Part shown: positions 12,996 through 24,419 of the stretch, piece by piece
Layout: each line of letters begins with the position of its first letter
Position numbering within the stretch: the first letter of the stretch is position 1
Source of the DNA: Lactuca virosa
Lineage: Eukaryota > Streptophyta > Magnoliopsida > Asterales > Asteraceae
Assembly (NCBI GenBank): GCA_928212115.1
Contig: CAKMRJ010005523.1
Span: 96,393,466-96,457,465, forward strand
Length of the DNA: 64,000 nt
Reading direction: 5' to 3'
Notes under the pieces: generated by a model
Seen by the model: the letters and a program-made list of their open reading frames with translations, nothing else
Database searches by the model: none
Told to the model about the DNA's origin: nothing
Position numbers and translations under genes: made by a program

Positions 12996-13382
12996 TTTGA
13001 TCTATACACCAATTCAGACGTTCGGTGTGTAATGATGAGAATTAAGATAGGAAAGATTTCATTTACGATCGACGTGTAAATCTCCCTATCCCTCCGAAAA
13101 GTTACATGCCAGTTCTAATACTGTAATTAAACGTTTAGAAATCTGAACACATAAATTTTCCAGATCCGGTCGGCAACAGACCATAGATTCGATCATATAA
13201 TGCATATCATAAATCATTTAGCACATAAAAGCATGTTAGGCATTTTCCCTAAATAAGCTAGGGCTTGTGTCTATTCAGGTGTATTACCTAAATTTATTAG
13301 ACACACTCCTCACGATCATTGCTTAGCATTCTAAGTTTAAGTCTAGAAAATAAATCCTTACTCCTAGTTCGTTTAAACTAAT

Positions 13383-13394
13383 GCTCTGATACCA
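13383..13394 (-). other. tRNA-iMet primer-binding site of A2
   Basis: The - strand reads TGGTATCAGAGC two bases after the 5' LTR end (GGGATGTCACA). This is the complement of the 3' end of plant initiator tRNA-Met and fixes both strand and LTR boundary. Confidence 0.93.
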
Positions 13395-13396
13395 AC

Positions 13397-14091
13397 TGTG
13401 ACATCCCTATTTTCACGGCCTTGAAAAGACTGATTTTGTTTATGCTTTATAAAAATCAGAGTACCTCTTTTAATAAAAGTGTTGCGGAATTTGTTCCCAG
13501 AAAAACATGATAAATACGTTATCAAATCATTTCCGAAGAAATGTATTTTATTCATTTTAAAACATTTGGGATATCATCTTCAATACATAAACATAAGCAT
13601 AAACAGAACTTACATTTATTTTCACTAGTGATCTACATCTCTTTAATCTCTCAGTGTAATGTAACTTCATATCGACACCTGCGATACAAATAAGCTTGAG
13701 TTGGTCAGGTTGGGAAACCTGGTGAGTACATAGGGGTTTCAATCCCACAATGTTATATCATATATATAATTTAAAACTCACAAAATATACAATTTCCCCA
13801 TATTTATAATCAACTCTTACCCCACCCCGTCAATCCTCACAACGAGACTATCCATAACTCTCGGACCTTAAAATTTTACTCTTACTCCCAGATCTAATCC
13901 ATGTTCTCGGATCAATAAATGTGTCCATTCCATACTCTCGGATTAGGGACAAGTGTCTACGTCTAAATCCATACTCCCGGATTAATGACGGATAACTATG
14001 TCCTGTCCATACTCTCGGACTAAGGACAACTGACTATGTATTAATCCATACTGCCGGATTAATGACATTTGACTATGTCCAATCCATATAT

Positions 14092-14128
<37 letters not shown>

Positions 14129-14377
14129 GTTTTAGCGCACTTATGTTTACGATTTACGGACGATTCGACTGATTTTTCCTATTTTATTATATCATAATAA
14201 TCATGAAACATATAATATTCAAATAATTATTCTTTATTACGTCGAATATGTTACAATTGTTAACCCTAACTATTACTTTTGTTAAGATTATTTATCCTAG
14301 ATAATCTTCTATATAAAAAAAATCATTTTAACGCTTATTATATTTTAATTGACTAGCCCGAATATGCGGGCATTACA
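13397..14377 (-). repeat. A2 5' LTR with internal deletion
   Basis: The boundaries are the primer site at 13,396 and TGTAATGCCCGC at 14,377 (- strand). Compared with the 3' LTR it lacks about 1.55 kb: sequence runs from GTCCAATCCATA at about 14,090 directly into an AT run, which in the 3' copy lies at 7,191. The loss removes the TATA region, so this LTR probably cannot drive transcription. Confidence 0.85.
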
Positions 14378-15996
14378 GAATGCGATCTCGACACGTGGCG
14401 CTGGTACACCCCACATAGCACGGAGTATGCCCAGCATACTACAGTACGCCCCGCGTAACTCGAACTTCGCGCCTATAAATAGAGGCGCAAATCACTCATT
14501 TTTCTCACACCTTTCTCAACCCTTCTCTCCCAAACACACCAAACCTTCTAAGTTCATCCCTAGCACCTCCTAGGTGCTAGGAGTGAGTTGGGGACCACCA
14601 AAAGGCCCCGAGAAGAAGAGCTTTCAGCTCAAAAGTTCTTCCCGTGCAGAGCTCGGTTCCTCGCTAAACCCCCTTGTAAGTGAGTTATGATTACCCTACT
14701 TTAAGTATAAGTTATGTTTAAGTTCCTTATCGTTATTATGAACCTGTAAAAAAGATTTATTAGTGATTCAAAGTCATTATACTGATTGATCTACTTACGG
14801 GGATGATGTCTAAGTAGTGATTTAGTGAGGTGTTTAAAGTGGGCTTTCCAAACAGTATACTTCGTATACCAAACGGACCCTACCTCCGATATGATCCTAC
14901 CTGGTTGTTCCTTACTTGATAGATCATGAAAGTAGACTTTGAGTTAATTATGAATCTAGACTAATAATTAGTTGCAATAAATATTAGACTAAAATCTAGT
15001 AATAATGATACTAGGTTTCATCAAAGGAAAAAAAAATTGTTACAAGCGAAGCGCTTCCCGAATTTCGAGTCATCACTTTAACAAGTGAGTGCATAGTTAC
15101 TTTCATCTTACACATAGATATGAAGTATTTAATATAAATTATGTGCTATACGTACATATTATATGTGTTCTTGATATCTATGCTAGATGAACGATGTATA
15201 CATGTTTCACTTGATTTAAACTATATATGTATTTTATACCGTCAATATGTTGCGAAAAGATGGGTAGATTAAATAGATGATGAAAGATGAAATAAAATGA
15301 TGAGAGGCCTCGATGTTGAAAGCTGACCCAGTCATCTAGCGGAGTATAGATGACGACCACGGACTATTCTAGACAGTCTAGTGGAACGCTAGTAGGCTCG
15401 CAACCTGTAGGTGTTTGTGAACGATGTGTTCACCAGGTGTACTCCATCCCCCTCATGGTTGCACTACTGGCATATATTGTTGAGGCATCCCCTGAGCAGT
15501 ATTGTCAATCCCGATGAAAATCCTTAGGCTGGGTCCCTTAAATTAGATGCTTTAGGGGACAGAAAGTGAGGATAACGGGAATGGGCAATCGGGTTGAATG
15601 ATTTGATGAAATTAATGAACTTAATTATTGTGGGTTGAAAACCCTATGTGATCACTAGGCTCCCAAGCCTGATCCACCCATTTTCTTGTATTACAGCTAG
15701 TGGCAAAAGAGCACAAGAGTGATGATCCGATGAGAGATCTATGGATTATAGGCCATTAGAATAATAGATGTTTGTAAGGCCTGTAGTATTTCTGTTTTTG
15801 CTTATGTACTGTATTGACAATGACATCCCAACATTTTTACTATAACTAAAACACATTTCTTCGGAAATGCTTTGATAATACTTTTATCATATTTTGGGAA
15901 CAAATTCCGCAACATTATTCTTCAAAAGGATACTCTGATTTTTAAATAAGCATAAACAATTCGGTCTTTTTTGGCCGTGAAATTGGGGATGTCACA
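14378..15996 (+). repeat. LTR fragment of the A family, + orientation (probably the rest of A 3' LTR)
   Basis: It ends GGGGATGTCACA at 15,996. Its last 200 bases and the block at 14,680-14,810 (TAAGTGAGTTATGATTACC and onward) align with the A2 LTR read on the opposite strand (6,315-6,200). A TATA box, CCTATAAATAGAGG, lies at 14,474. Orientation and family match the LTR started at 4,737. About 600 bp of expected sequence between the two parts is missing, so I infer insertion of A2 plus a deletion rather than prove it. Confidence 0.65.
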
Positions 15997-16276
15997 CGCA
16001 GCTCTCATTTGAGTCTAACCGTTGTAGGGACGAGTCTTTTACTCGAAGGATTATCTGAGCTTTGTTGCATGTGATGGTATTCATGTAGTAGGCAACTGAC
16101 ATTACGGGGAGTTCTTCAGCGGATGATGGCAGGTTGAGGTCAGAAACCTAGGAAAGCCTAGGAAGTGCTTCGGTGGTTTAGTTGTGTTGTTTAGCAGTTA
16201 TTTGGAGTATCTGTTTGAGAAGGTGACTTAGAGGATTTGGGATGACTCTTGAGGAAAGCATGGATAGGTATGGAAT

Positions 16277-16297
16277 GTAGTATTGGGCTCGTACTAC
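16277..16297 (+). other. Leader hairpin of B (dimerisation-site-like)
   Basis: The stem GTAGTA/TACTAC encloses a 9-nt loop, TTGGGCTCG. C and D carry the same stem with an 8-nt loop containing the self-complementary GGGCCC. Here the loop palindrome is degraded. Confidence 0.6.
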
Positions 16298-16407
16298 TGA
16301 AAGCACTGGATCCATACTCGAGTCGAGGAAAGTTGCGGAGAATCTAGGAATCCTGTGGGATGAGGATTCTTGGGTATGATCTGACCATTTGCATGTTGTT
16401 TTTTAGT

Positions 16408-17263
16408 ATGGTCATGAGCACTCGAGAAGGAGGTTCGGGTTCAGATTCAGGCTCAGGTGCAGGTGCTGAGCCGATCGATGAGCGCATGCGGGTGTTCATC
16501 TCATCAGAGATTACCCACGGTATTTTGGAATGGACTCATGTGATATTCGGTTCAGTTAAGGAGGGGATTATGGAGTTATTGGTAGATCGTCTCGGGGCCT
16601 TTAGGTCCAAGATTGCAGTAGGACAGTTGGGGACTCGTCGGGAGCTCGAGGATTGTGGAGCCCTAGAATCTTTCAGGGATGAGAATCTTATTGCTAGCCC
16701 TTGTCATGGGGGATCAAAGGTAGTTGATGCATCATCCATTCTTGGGGATTGATTCCATGATTGGATTGTCACGGAGGTTTCGTGTGCTATACGTGAGGAG
16801 TTACCAGTCATGATTAGTCGTGTCGCAGATAGATTGGTCGCCAGGTTCGAGGATCATACATTTTTTGTTCCGGCATTCGATGAGATGGTTGAGGTGGCTA
16901 GGGAGCAGGAGATTGGTTCAGAGAGACGACTAGGGAAGAGGAAGCGGACTCATGGTCCGACTCGGCTACCTAATCAGTTGGATGTTGAGATGGGTAGTGT
17001 TAGAGACCCCAGGGGTCACGATGTTTGCACAAAGGATGAAGGAGCACATGATCATGTGCGCGACAAGTCTAAATGTGGCAGGCGCGCATGGAAGGGTCAC
17101 CTACGCCGAGAATGCACCCTGGAGGTATAATTGTGTCATCGTTGTCATCAGCATGGCCATATCAGAGCAAACTGCCCACACTTGGTGGTTGGGGCAGCTC
17201 AGGTTCCATCGCAGGTGCCTCAGCAGGAAGGGGAGGTCAGGATTTCGTCAGATGCTATTACAG
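16408..17263 (+). pseudogene. gag remnant of element B
   Basis: ATG at 16,408 opens a Gly/Ser-rich N-terminus like that of D. Then comes EPIDERMRVFISSEITHGIL, close to the EPIDERLREFIASEITRGIL block of C gag, and a capsid remnant. A stop ends the frame at 16,752. The frame resumes to a degenerate zinc-knuckle region with CHRCHQHGHIRANC at 17,131-17,172. The ATG is preceded by TTTTTTAG, a possible 3' splice site. At 17,264 a GTATAT sequence occupies the position of the C/D intron donor. Confidence 0.75.
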
Positions 17264-19709
17264 GTATATTATCTTTTGTCTTCCTCTTGATTATTATCAG
17301 AATTTATATTGCTATGGAATGTTGTATTGGTATGGGTAACCATTATCTTTGGCTTGGTTCTCTGCTATTGTTTGGGATTATATCATTACGAATTGTTGTA
17401 TGTTATTCTTGCATGCCAAGAGTCATTAGTGATTCGTATCTTGTTGAGCGGGTTTCAGTTTGTTCGGTTGTTGTTCCGATTCATTGATGGTGTCAATTCA
17501 GGGGTATCATTTGGAAGGTTTATGGCCAGATTAGTTGGTTGGTTCTCCAATGAAGCCAGAGTTCAGTCATGTTAACATTTTTTATGGTATGATCGGCAGT
17601 TTTCCATGGAGGAATCTTTGGGTTCAATCACTAACGTTCCTAGGGAAGAAGCGATAGCAAGAAGATGGTGGTGAAAGTCGCCTGAGTTGTTTGGTCATTG
17701 GAAGTTCCAGGGTATTTTCCTATCACAAGGATTGTAGATGGTTAGGATTCAGTAATTCTTTGTGGATAGTGAACTGGGGTGAAGATTCACCAGTTTCGAG
17801 CAAGAGTATGGTCTTTAGTCGTCGGTTAAAGGACTTTAGGGTTTGGCGTTGTATCATGGGAGGTGATTGGAGCTATCGGACTTGCTAAGATTTCAGCGAA
17901 TATTCTTCTAGATTTCAGGAGTTGGGTGATCATTGAGATTGGCTAGTAATGGAACGCCAGTATTAGTAAGCGTATATCATAGACAGTTCACGCATAGGAA
18001 GATAAGATGGGTTGGGAATCCATCAAGTTTTATGGGATAGGAGAGCTTCGACGAATCCAAGTAGGGTAGAATCGATCAGAATTTCGGGAGTTGGATTGGG
18101 TGTGGAACTAGGGCAAGTTTCATATCCTGGTCAGGAGGAGAGACGACCCAAGTGGCTGTTTGGATTGAGGTTGTGTGAGTGGGAGTTCAGGAAACTTCCA
18201 ACAGCTGGTCGGCATCTTCTTTTTTTAGCAGGCTTGTGGATGAATCCAGGTTGAGGGTTGTGTTAGAGTTTCGCTGCCTGTTCTTGTTTGATAAAGGCTT
18301 TAAGATTCGAAACATGAACCGAACACCTGATTGGAGTACAGCCGGTTGCAAATTCGATTTCAGGATAATTGGGGTTGAGATGGTTTGGGTATGGTAAGAC
18401 CATGGGTGATAACCATGGTTGGGTAGAAGTGTTGTAAGACTGCGATGGGATCGTGGCATTCACCAGTTAAGGTAGAAGATCATCTGAAGTAGTTATGAGT
18501 GTAAAGGGGGGAGCAGTTCGTGCTTTGGGTAACGACGGGCAGGATTGTCGATGAGCATGTCTATGTTTTAGGTTGAGGACTGTTGGGGTCCGGGACGAAG
18601 TCCAGCCTGTGCATCTCTAAGCGGGTGGGACCTGTGGGCGAGGCCGCTCCGTGGAATAGTTTGGGTGGGACCCGTGGGCGAGGCCCATGTGTTTATGGCA
18701 ATGCAGGTGGGATCTGGTAGAGACCGTTGGGTCGAGGTATTGGATCTTGGGTTCCAGGATTGATTGTATGGTCAGTAAGTGGTGCAGAGGGATGTTTGGG
18801 TTGGGTAGCATTATCATTTGGACTCTTGGGAACCTGGTGGCTGGACCATGTACGAGACTGGTAGTCTCAGAGATGGTTTGAGAATCTCTATACTCTGGAT
18901 TAGTGAGGGGTTGTTGTGAATCAGAAAGTTTCTGATGAAATGCAAATGTAAATCCTTGTATCTCGGGTTATAAGTTGGGTACCGAGATGGTTCTTGGTGG
19001 GAACTCGCGTTGGGAATCGTGGCTGTTTATGTGCAAGGCCTTCTCTTCAATAGGATATGAATTAAGGAATATGAATGTCAAGGGTATCAGCTGAAGGGTT
19101 CAGGGTTAAGGGATGGTTTCAATTTTGTTTGCAGATCAGGCTCTTGTGATTGTGTTTTGGATTGGTTCTATCTATGTGGGGGTCATGCGAGTATGGGATT
19201 TCAAAATTTCAGCAGTGGTATGTTGGTCCGGCAATTAAAGGAAGCAGTGTCTTCTTCAGCACTAGAATGTTTATCTCCCAGTTTGTCCCACGTTGTTCAT
19301 TATATTCATGGAATTGTTATCATTAGGATGAGCCTTCCCTCGAAGGAATATATGTCCCTTTAGTCAAGTGAAAGGTTGTCGGCAGCAGCGTATGGTCTGT
19401 GATTCTGTTTTCTAGTGGGAACCTCAGGTTATCAGAAGTTGAGTAGTCAGTTTGGGGGATAAGTGAAATGGAATTAGCAATGGTTAAGTATGGGCAGTCT
19501 CTCAGGGAGTCAGACCAATTTGAGACTTCATATTTCAGGTTTCAGGTAAGGTAGAAGTGGTTTTCTGCAAGGGATTAAGGATTCGTTCATTATCGGGTTT
19601 GGAGAGTTCTGCTAAGATTGGGTTCGATAGCCTTGGGAAGGCCGTTATATGCTTGGGGGTTGTGGTTGCGTTCTTCAGGTTATCTGGCGTGCATGGGATG
19701 GTAAGGAAT
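17264..19709 (+). other. Unrecognised 2.4-kb post-gag region of B
   Basis: Elements C and D have protease, RT and integrase here. In B, bases 17,370-17,430 may be a badly decayed protease start, judged by loose similarity to C around 39,495-39,570. I find no RT, RNase H or integrase motif afterwards in any frame. A short direct repeat, GGGTGGGACCYGTGGGCGAGGCC, occurs near 18,622 and 18,665. It could be heavily decayed pol or unrelated filler of a non-autonomous element. Confidence 0.5.
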
Positions 19710-19747
19710 GATTTCGAGGATGAAATCTAATTTAAGTGAGGGAGACT
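19710..19747 (+). other. Pre-PPT hairpin and polypurine tract of B
   Basis: GATTTCG-AGGA-TGAAATC (19,710-19,727) forms a stem like that of C and D, but with a C-G pair replaced by T-A and one pair changed to a G-T wobble. The purine tract AAGTGAGGGAGACT follows, then the LTR start TGTAACACCC. Confidence 0.75.
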
Positions 19748-20218
19748 TGTAACACCCGGAATCTTGAGGAACAATTGTTGGGAATAAATCCCATTTTGAG
19801 TATTGTACACAGCGTGTTGGAGGATTCAACACGGCGTGTATAGATAAGAAGAAGTGCGGCTTCGTTAAGGTCAACACGGCGTGTTGACAACTGGAATGAA
19901 AATCCTAATCTTTCGGGTTTTGCTCTCTATTTAAAGGAATAAGGATGCTAGGGTTTGTCCATCCTCATCCCCTCAAGCCCTGAAAGAAACCCTAATCATC
20001 TTCCTCCATTTTTAGAGCTAGTTGGTGCTTTTTGAAGCTAAGAATGAAGAAGGAGGAGGAAGGAAGGAAATATCAAGCAAGCAAGTCCCCATTCTCCACC
20101 TTGGCATTCTTCTGGACCTTTGTAAGTGTCCAAGACTCGACTTTTATCATTCCAAGTTGTTATATCTTGAGTTTTGTTCCTTTAGCTTCTTATTCTTGAA
20201 TGATGGAATGGTTAGACC

Positions 20219-20241
20219 TCATAAAGTTTGCAACTTTATGA
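20219..20241 (+). other. LTR hairpin of B
   Basis: A 10-bp perfect stem (TCATAAAGTT with AACTTTATGA, loop TGC) lies about 290 bp downstream of the TATA box. The inner stem TAAAGTT is shared with the hairpins in the C and D LTRs, while the outer pairs differ but stay paired. Confidence 0.65.
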
Positions 20242-21442
20242 ATCTCCTGGTCAAGAGGAGTTAGTAGTGTTTTGGATCTGGATTATAATCAAGTTTTGAT
20301 GTCATGCATAGAGATTAGGTCATAAATCCCCATTTTGACCTAATACATGCATTGGACATGTATGTCTATAAAGCAACAACTTTTGGGATGGTTTTAGTGT
20401 TTGAATCACTTCTGGAAAGGATGGACTTTGAACTTTAAGGATTAAGTGTTTGTTGGTTAAGCTCTTGTATTATTAAGCTTTATGGATTGAGTTTTGAACC
20501 TTTTTGGGTAGTCCCAATGGATAAAGTTGGAAACTTTGTCCTTCTGGACCACATTATGGACTAGATCTAAGCTTTGGAGCTCTTGGAATCTAAGAAAACA
20601 ACTTAATGTATTAAGCTGTTGGAACTCGCGCAAACACGGCGTGGTGGCAAGCCAACACGGCGTGTGGCCGGGAATTTTCCCGATTGATTAGATGCTGGCG
20701 GAACACGGCGTGGCCAAGGGGAAACACGGTGTGTTTGGTCAACATTGATTGTTTACTTTGACATTGACCAGAAGTTTGACCAAGGTTGACCATGGGATAT
20801 TTTGGACCATATTTGGGCCTTGGGTGTTTAATTGGAATTTGGGCCTTTGGATTATTGAATTTGGCCTTGGCTTTGAGCCAAGTTTTGAAGAGGGTAAAAA
20901 GGTCTTTTACCCTAGTTTGGACACTTAGTGTGGGTCGGATCCGATTATTGATGGATGATTAACTTGTGATTGATAGCGCGGGGATTCTTGCGGGCCAGCA
21001 GCTAGAGATTCTTTCTGTGAGATTCGACAGTGCGAGGTGAGTTTCCTCACTACGTTTAGCGGGTTGAAGGCACCAATGTCGGCTCATGGTTTGTTATGTA
21101 GGATGTTAGATGTCTGTGTGACTCTTGCATGTGTATATGCTTGTATGCTTACTGGACGGGGCACGATGGTTATTTTGTACGCTAGTATCTGGTTATGTGT
21201 ATATGATTTGTATGTGGGCGGGGCCCGTTATGTAAGTTTGGGTGAGGCCCGTTATACTCAGTGGGCGGGGCCCGATGATTGTACGGTATGCTATTATCTT
21301 TGTGATTTTCGCATGTGTTTGTATGTTATATGATTATCATGGTATGTGTATATGATTTGCATGCGTTATGCGAGTTTGGGCGGGGCTCGTTATACTTATT
21401 GGCCGGGGCCCGTTTTACTCATTGGGCGGGGCTCGTTATGTG

Positions 21443-21556
<114 letters not shown>

Positions 21557-21814
21557 TATCTGGTATCTTGGGAACTCACTAGGCTTTATGTTTACGGTTT
21601 TCAGTTTATGTTTGAGGTACTTCCGTTTTCAAATGGAAGAGTTCGAGATGATTGCAGGACACACACACCACTCGATTCTGCCTTTTTTTATTTACTCTGA
21701 TATTGATGATGTATCGATACATTTTGATAACTTGGGTTTTACGTAAACGATATGGATTGTGGTTTTATTAATCTAAAAATGAAAATTTTATAGTCTGATT
21801 CTTGGGACGTTTCA

Positions 21815-23705
21815 AAACTAAATATAGAAAATATAAAATGGAAATTATAACAGCATAACAATTTTTTTTAGCTTTTTAAGACCAAAATAACAGGAGTTTT
21901 CTGATTTTGAACCTTCCATACAAAATGGAAATTTTTTGGACCCTATCAACAATTTTTTGAAAATTATAAGGACCAATTTTTCAGTTTAGTCAAAATATTA
22001 CTTAATATTTGTTTTAAGGGAAAATGACTAATAATGGTAAGAATGTTTCAAAAACATTCAAAAAACATCATCGAAGTTTTGTCTGTTTAAAAAACACCAT
22101 CCAATTGAGGGTTTTGTACAAAAAACACCAACGAATTATACATTTTGTTCAAATCTCACCTTGTGGTAACCGGATGATTCATGTGAACGGATGAGTTGGC
22201 ATATTTGAGTTAAGTTGGCATATTTAACTGATGAGCTGGTATATCTAGTCAACAATAAATAAGAAATAGTCCACCCTAATAAAACGATTTAGGGCACAAA
22301 TGCATTATGCTCTCTAGATTGGTCGCCTTCTTCAACTTTCATGGCTTGTCCCTGTAAACCGTTCAACTCCAACTCAAGCTCAAAAAATTCCAAAATCGTT
22401 CAACACATGGCGAGAACATATATCCCAACTGTTTCAAAAATCATACCAAAACCCAATTATTATATGTATGATTATATGAATGTGTATATGTGCATATCAA
22501 CTCAATTCTTCAGCAACATATTTTGGACATATAGACTTGGTGAGTGAAGAAGGTAATAGGGCAGGCAGGAGCATGTACACAAGGGATCTTGAAATTCTTC
22601 ACCACTAAATGGCTTATAATGGCTTCCACTCCTGCCAGTAGATCGATTCCCTGCTTATAAGATAGAATAAAGATACAATTATTTTGATTTGGGCAAGTTT
22701 TATCTGAAATGATTATACATATTCAAGGCAGCTTCATTGAGTAATAATACAGGGGCAAAATGGTCCATAAGCATCAAAATTTTATATTTCTTATTAATAA
22801 TCAACAACATCAGGGCAAAATGGTTAATGGGAAAAACAATACATAACTGTAAAGTACATAGCCTTAAAGGGTTTAATGGTATAAAGGGATGTAAATGTGA
22901 TAAATCTTTACTTATAGCAATGCACTTTTAGTATTACTTAATCATGTTTTTTTCGTTTAGCAAATCATTTTGAAATTTTCTGATTGGTTTTTTGTGAATT
23001 CGAATTTGGGGTGATGAATTTGAATTCCAGGTGGCAATAGTGATAGAATCTAAAGATCAAGCTACATTAAAACAAAAAATGATGAATTTATAACATGCAA
23101 CCACTTTTCTCACACCATACATGTTTTCTAAATTAAAAAGAACAACTTATGTCAACCCAACACAAGGGCAGTTTTGTCACAAATTACCTACTGTCCCATT
23201 TTACTGCACTGTGGCATATTTACGTGCAGGGGTATATTGGTCTTTTAGGAAAATTGAAATATGAACAAAATAAACTATATATAGGGGTATTTTAGTCACA
23301 ACCTGTTAACAGTAATAAAAAAAATTGTCCATCAAAAGTAGGCAGACCCTCTTCTGAGTTCTTTTAAATAATATTGTATTATTCGTTTACATTTCTTTTT
23401 ATGTCACCTTCCGCCAAATCACAAGTAATCACAATCAAACTACTTCAGAGAATCGATCAAGTTATAAACAGTTACGCTCGAAGAACAATTTGCTGATCAA
23501 AGAATAGTTTGTAAATCAAGAAAAAATTACCAGCTACCGATGTTAGATACAATATCACTTATAAATTGGAATTAAAACTGCATAAATCAAATTATATTTC
23601 ACAAATCAATCATTCATTCACAACCGATAACTACTATAACTGAGAAATCAGTTTAAAAAAATACAATACGGTAATCAGAGCTTCAATTCTACAAGATACA
23701 TAAAC
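21815..23705. other. Intergenic host DNA, no gene seen
   Basis: This AT-rich stretch between the B LTR and the 3' end of the first H2A gene shows no convincing coding region. Fragments such as AGGGCAAAATGG (about 22,750 and 22,812) and GGGGTATTTTAGTC resemble common low-complexity plant intergenic sequence. The H2A transcript should end somewhere in 23,400-23,700. Confidence 0.6.
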
Positions 23706-24104
23706 CTATTCATCACCTTTAGAAGATGTAACAGAAGTCTTCTTAGGAAGCAAATGAGCGTGAATGTTGGGCATCACTCCGCCATTTGCAATCGTAACAG
23801 CTCCAAGCAATCTACTCAATTCTTCATCGTTTCGCACCGCTAACTGTATGTGACGTGGCACAACTCGAGTCTTCTTGTTGTCTCTGGCAGCATTTCCGGC
23901 CAATTCCAGTACCTCAGCCGCAAGGTACTCCATGACGGCGGCGAGATACACGGGAGCACCGCCACCGATCCGGTCAGCGTACTTTCCTGTTTTGAGGAAA
24001 CGAGCGATACGACCAACCGGAAACTGGAGTCCAGCCTTGCTGCTACGAGATGTCGACTTCTTGGCTACGGCGGCGGACTTAATTGACTTTCCTCTTCCGG
24101 CCAT
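23706..24104 (-). CDS. H2A: Histone H2A, intronless, 132 aa
   Basis: The protein is a full-length core histone H2A, which pairs with H2B in the nucleosome. It has the N-tail MAGRGKSIKSAAVAKKS, then SRSSKAGLQFPVGRI of the histone fold, the acidic-patch region, RVVPRHIQLAVRNDEELSRLL and the C-tail LLPKKTSVTSSKGDE. I chose ATG at 24,104 because it starts the conserved MAGRGK; the open frame runs 10 codons further upstream. It lacks the SQEF tail of H2A.X and the SPKK tail of H2A.W, so it reads as a canonical type. It is more divergent than the second copy (Asp-Arg-Ile for Glu-Arg-Val, HAH for HNL) and lacks that copy's intron. The upstream region has S-phase histone motifs. Confidence 0.96.
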   Translation of the reverse strand: MAGRGKSIKSAAVAKKSTSRSSKAGLQFPVGRIARFLKTGKYADRIGGGAPVYLAAVMEYLAAEVLELAGNAARDNKKTRVVPRHIQLAVRNDEELSRLLGAVTIANGGVMPNIHAHLLPKKTSVTSSKGDE

Positions 24105-24201
24105 TGTTACTACAGAAAAATGAAATCGGATCAACTGTTTAATTTTTGATATTTTCGCCGTGTTTCAGTGGTTTTGTAGAGTTGTGTTGTTGTGAAAGTA
24201 G

Positions 24202-24226
24202 CCAATAAGAATGTATGACGCGGATC
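24202..24226 (-). promoter_or_regulatory. H2A promoter: CCAAT and histone octamer CGCGGATC
   Basis: A perfect CGCGGATC octamer (24,219-24,226) lies about 115 bp upstream of the ATG, and CCAAT lies at 24,202-24,206. The octamer is a known element of plant replication-dependent histone promoters. A second GCGGATC lies at about 24,278. The same CCAATAAGAtg...GCGGATC arrangement precedes the second H2A gene. Confidence 0.75.
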
Positions 24227-24419
24227 GATGACATCGGTCGTTGATTTATGCACGTTTTAGAATGAACGGCAGATATTGCGGATCATTACATTCCGGATTA
24301 CTCACGTGTAGATTTGCGTTATATTCATTTTGCATAATAAATAGTAATAAAAAAGTAAACTTACATTTTTGGTCCTTGTGATATAAACTTTTCTATAAAT
24401 TTTGTTTTAGTTTTCCAAA

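Noticed and set aside
20022..20264. 80-codon + strand frame in the B LTR as a gene
   Set aside because: It lies wholly within the LTR, overlaps the conserved hairpin and shows no similarity to known proteins.
23706..24104. Variant H2A.X or H2A.W
   Set aside because: The C-terminus has neither SQEF nor SPKK motifs. The sequence fits a canonical, somewhat divergent H2A.
24105..24134. Upstream extension of the first H2A frame (extra 10 residues)
   Set aside because: H2A proteins start at MAGRGK or close to it. The extension is unlike any histone tail and lies in the expected 5' untranslated region.
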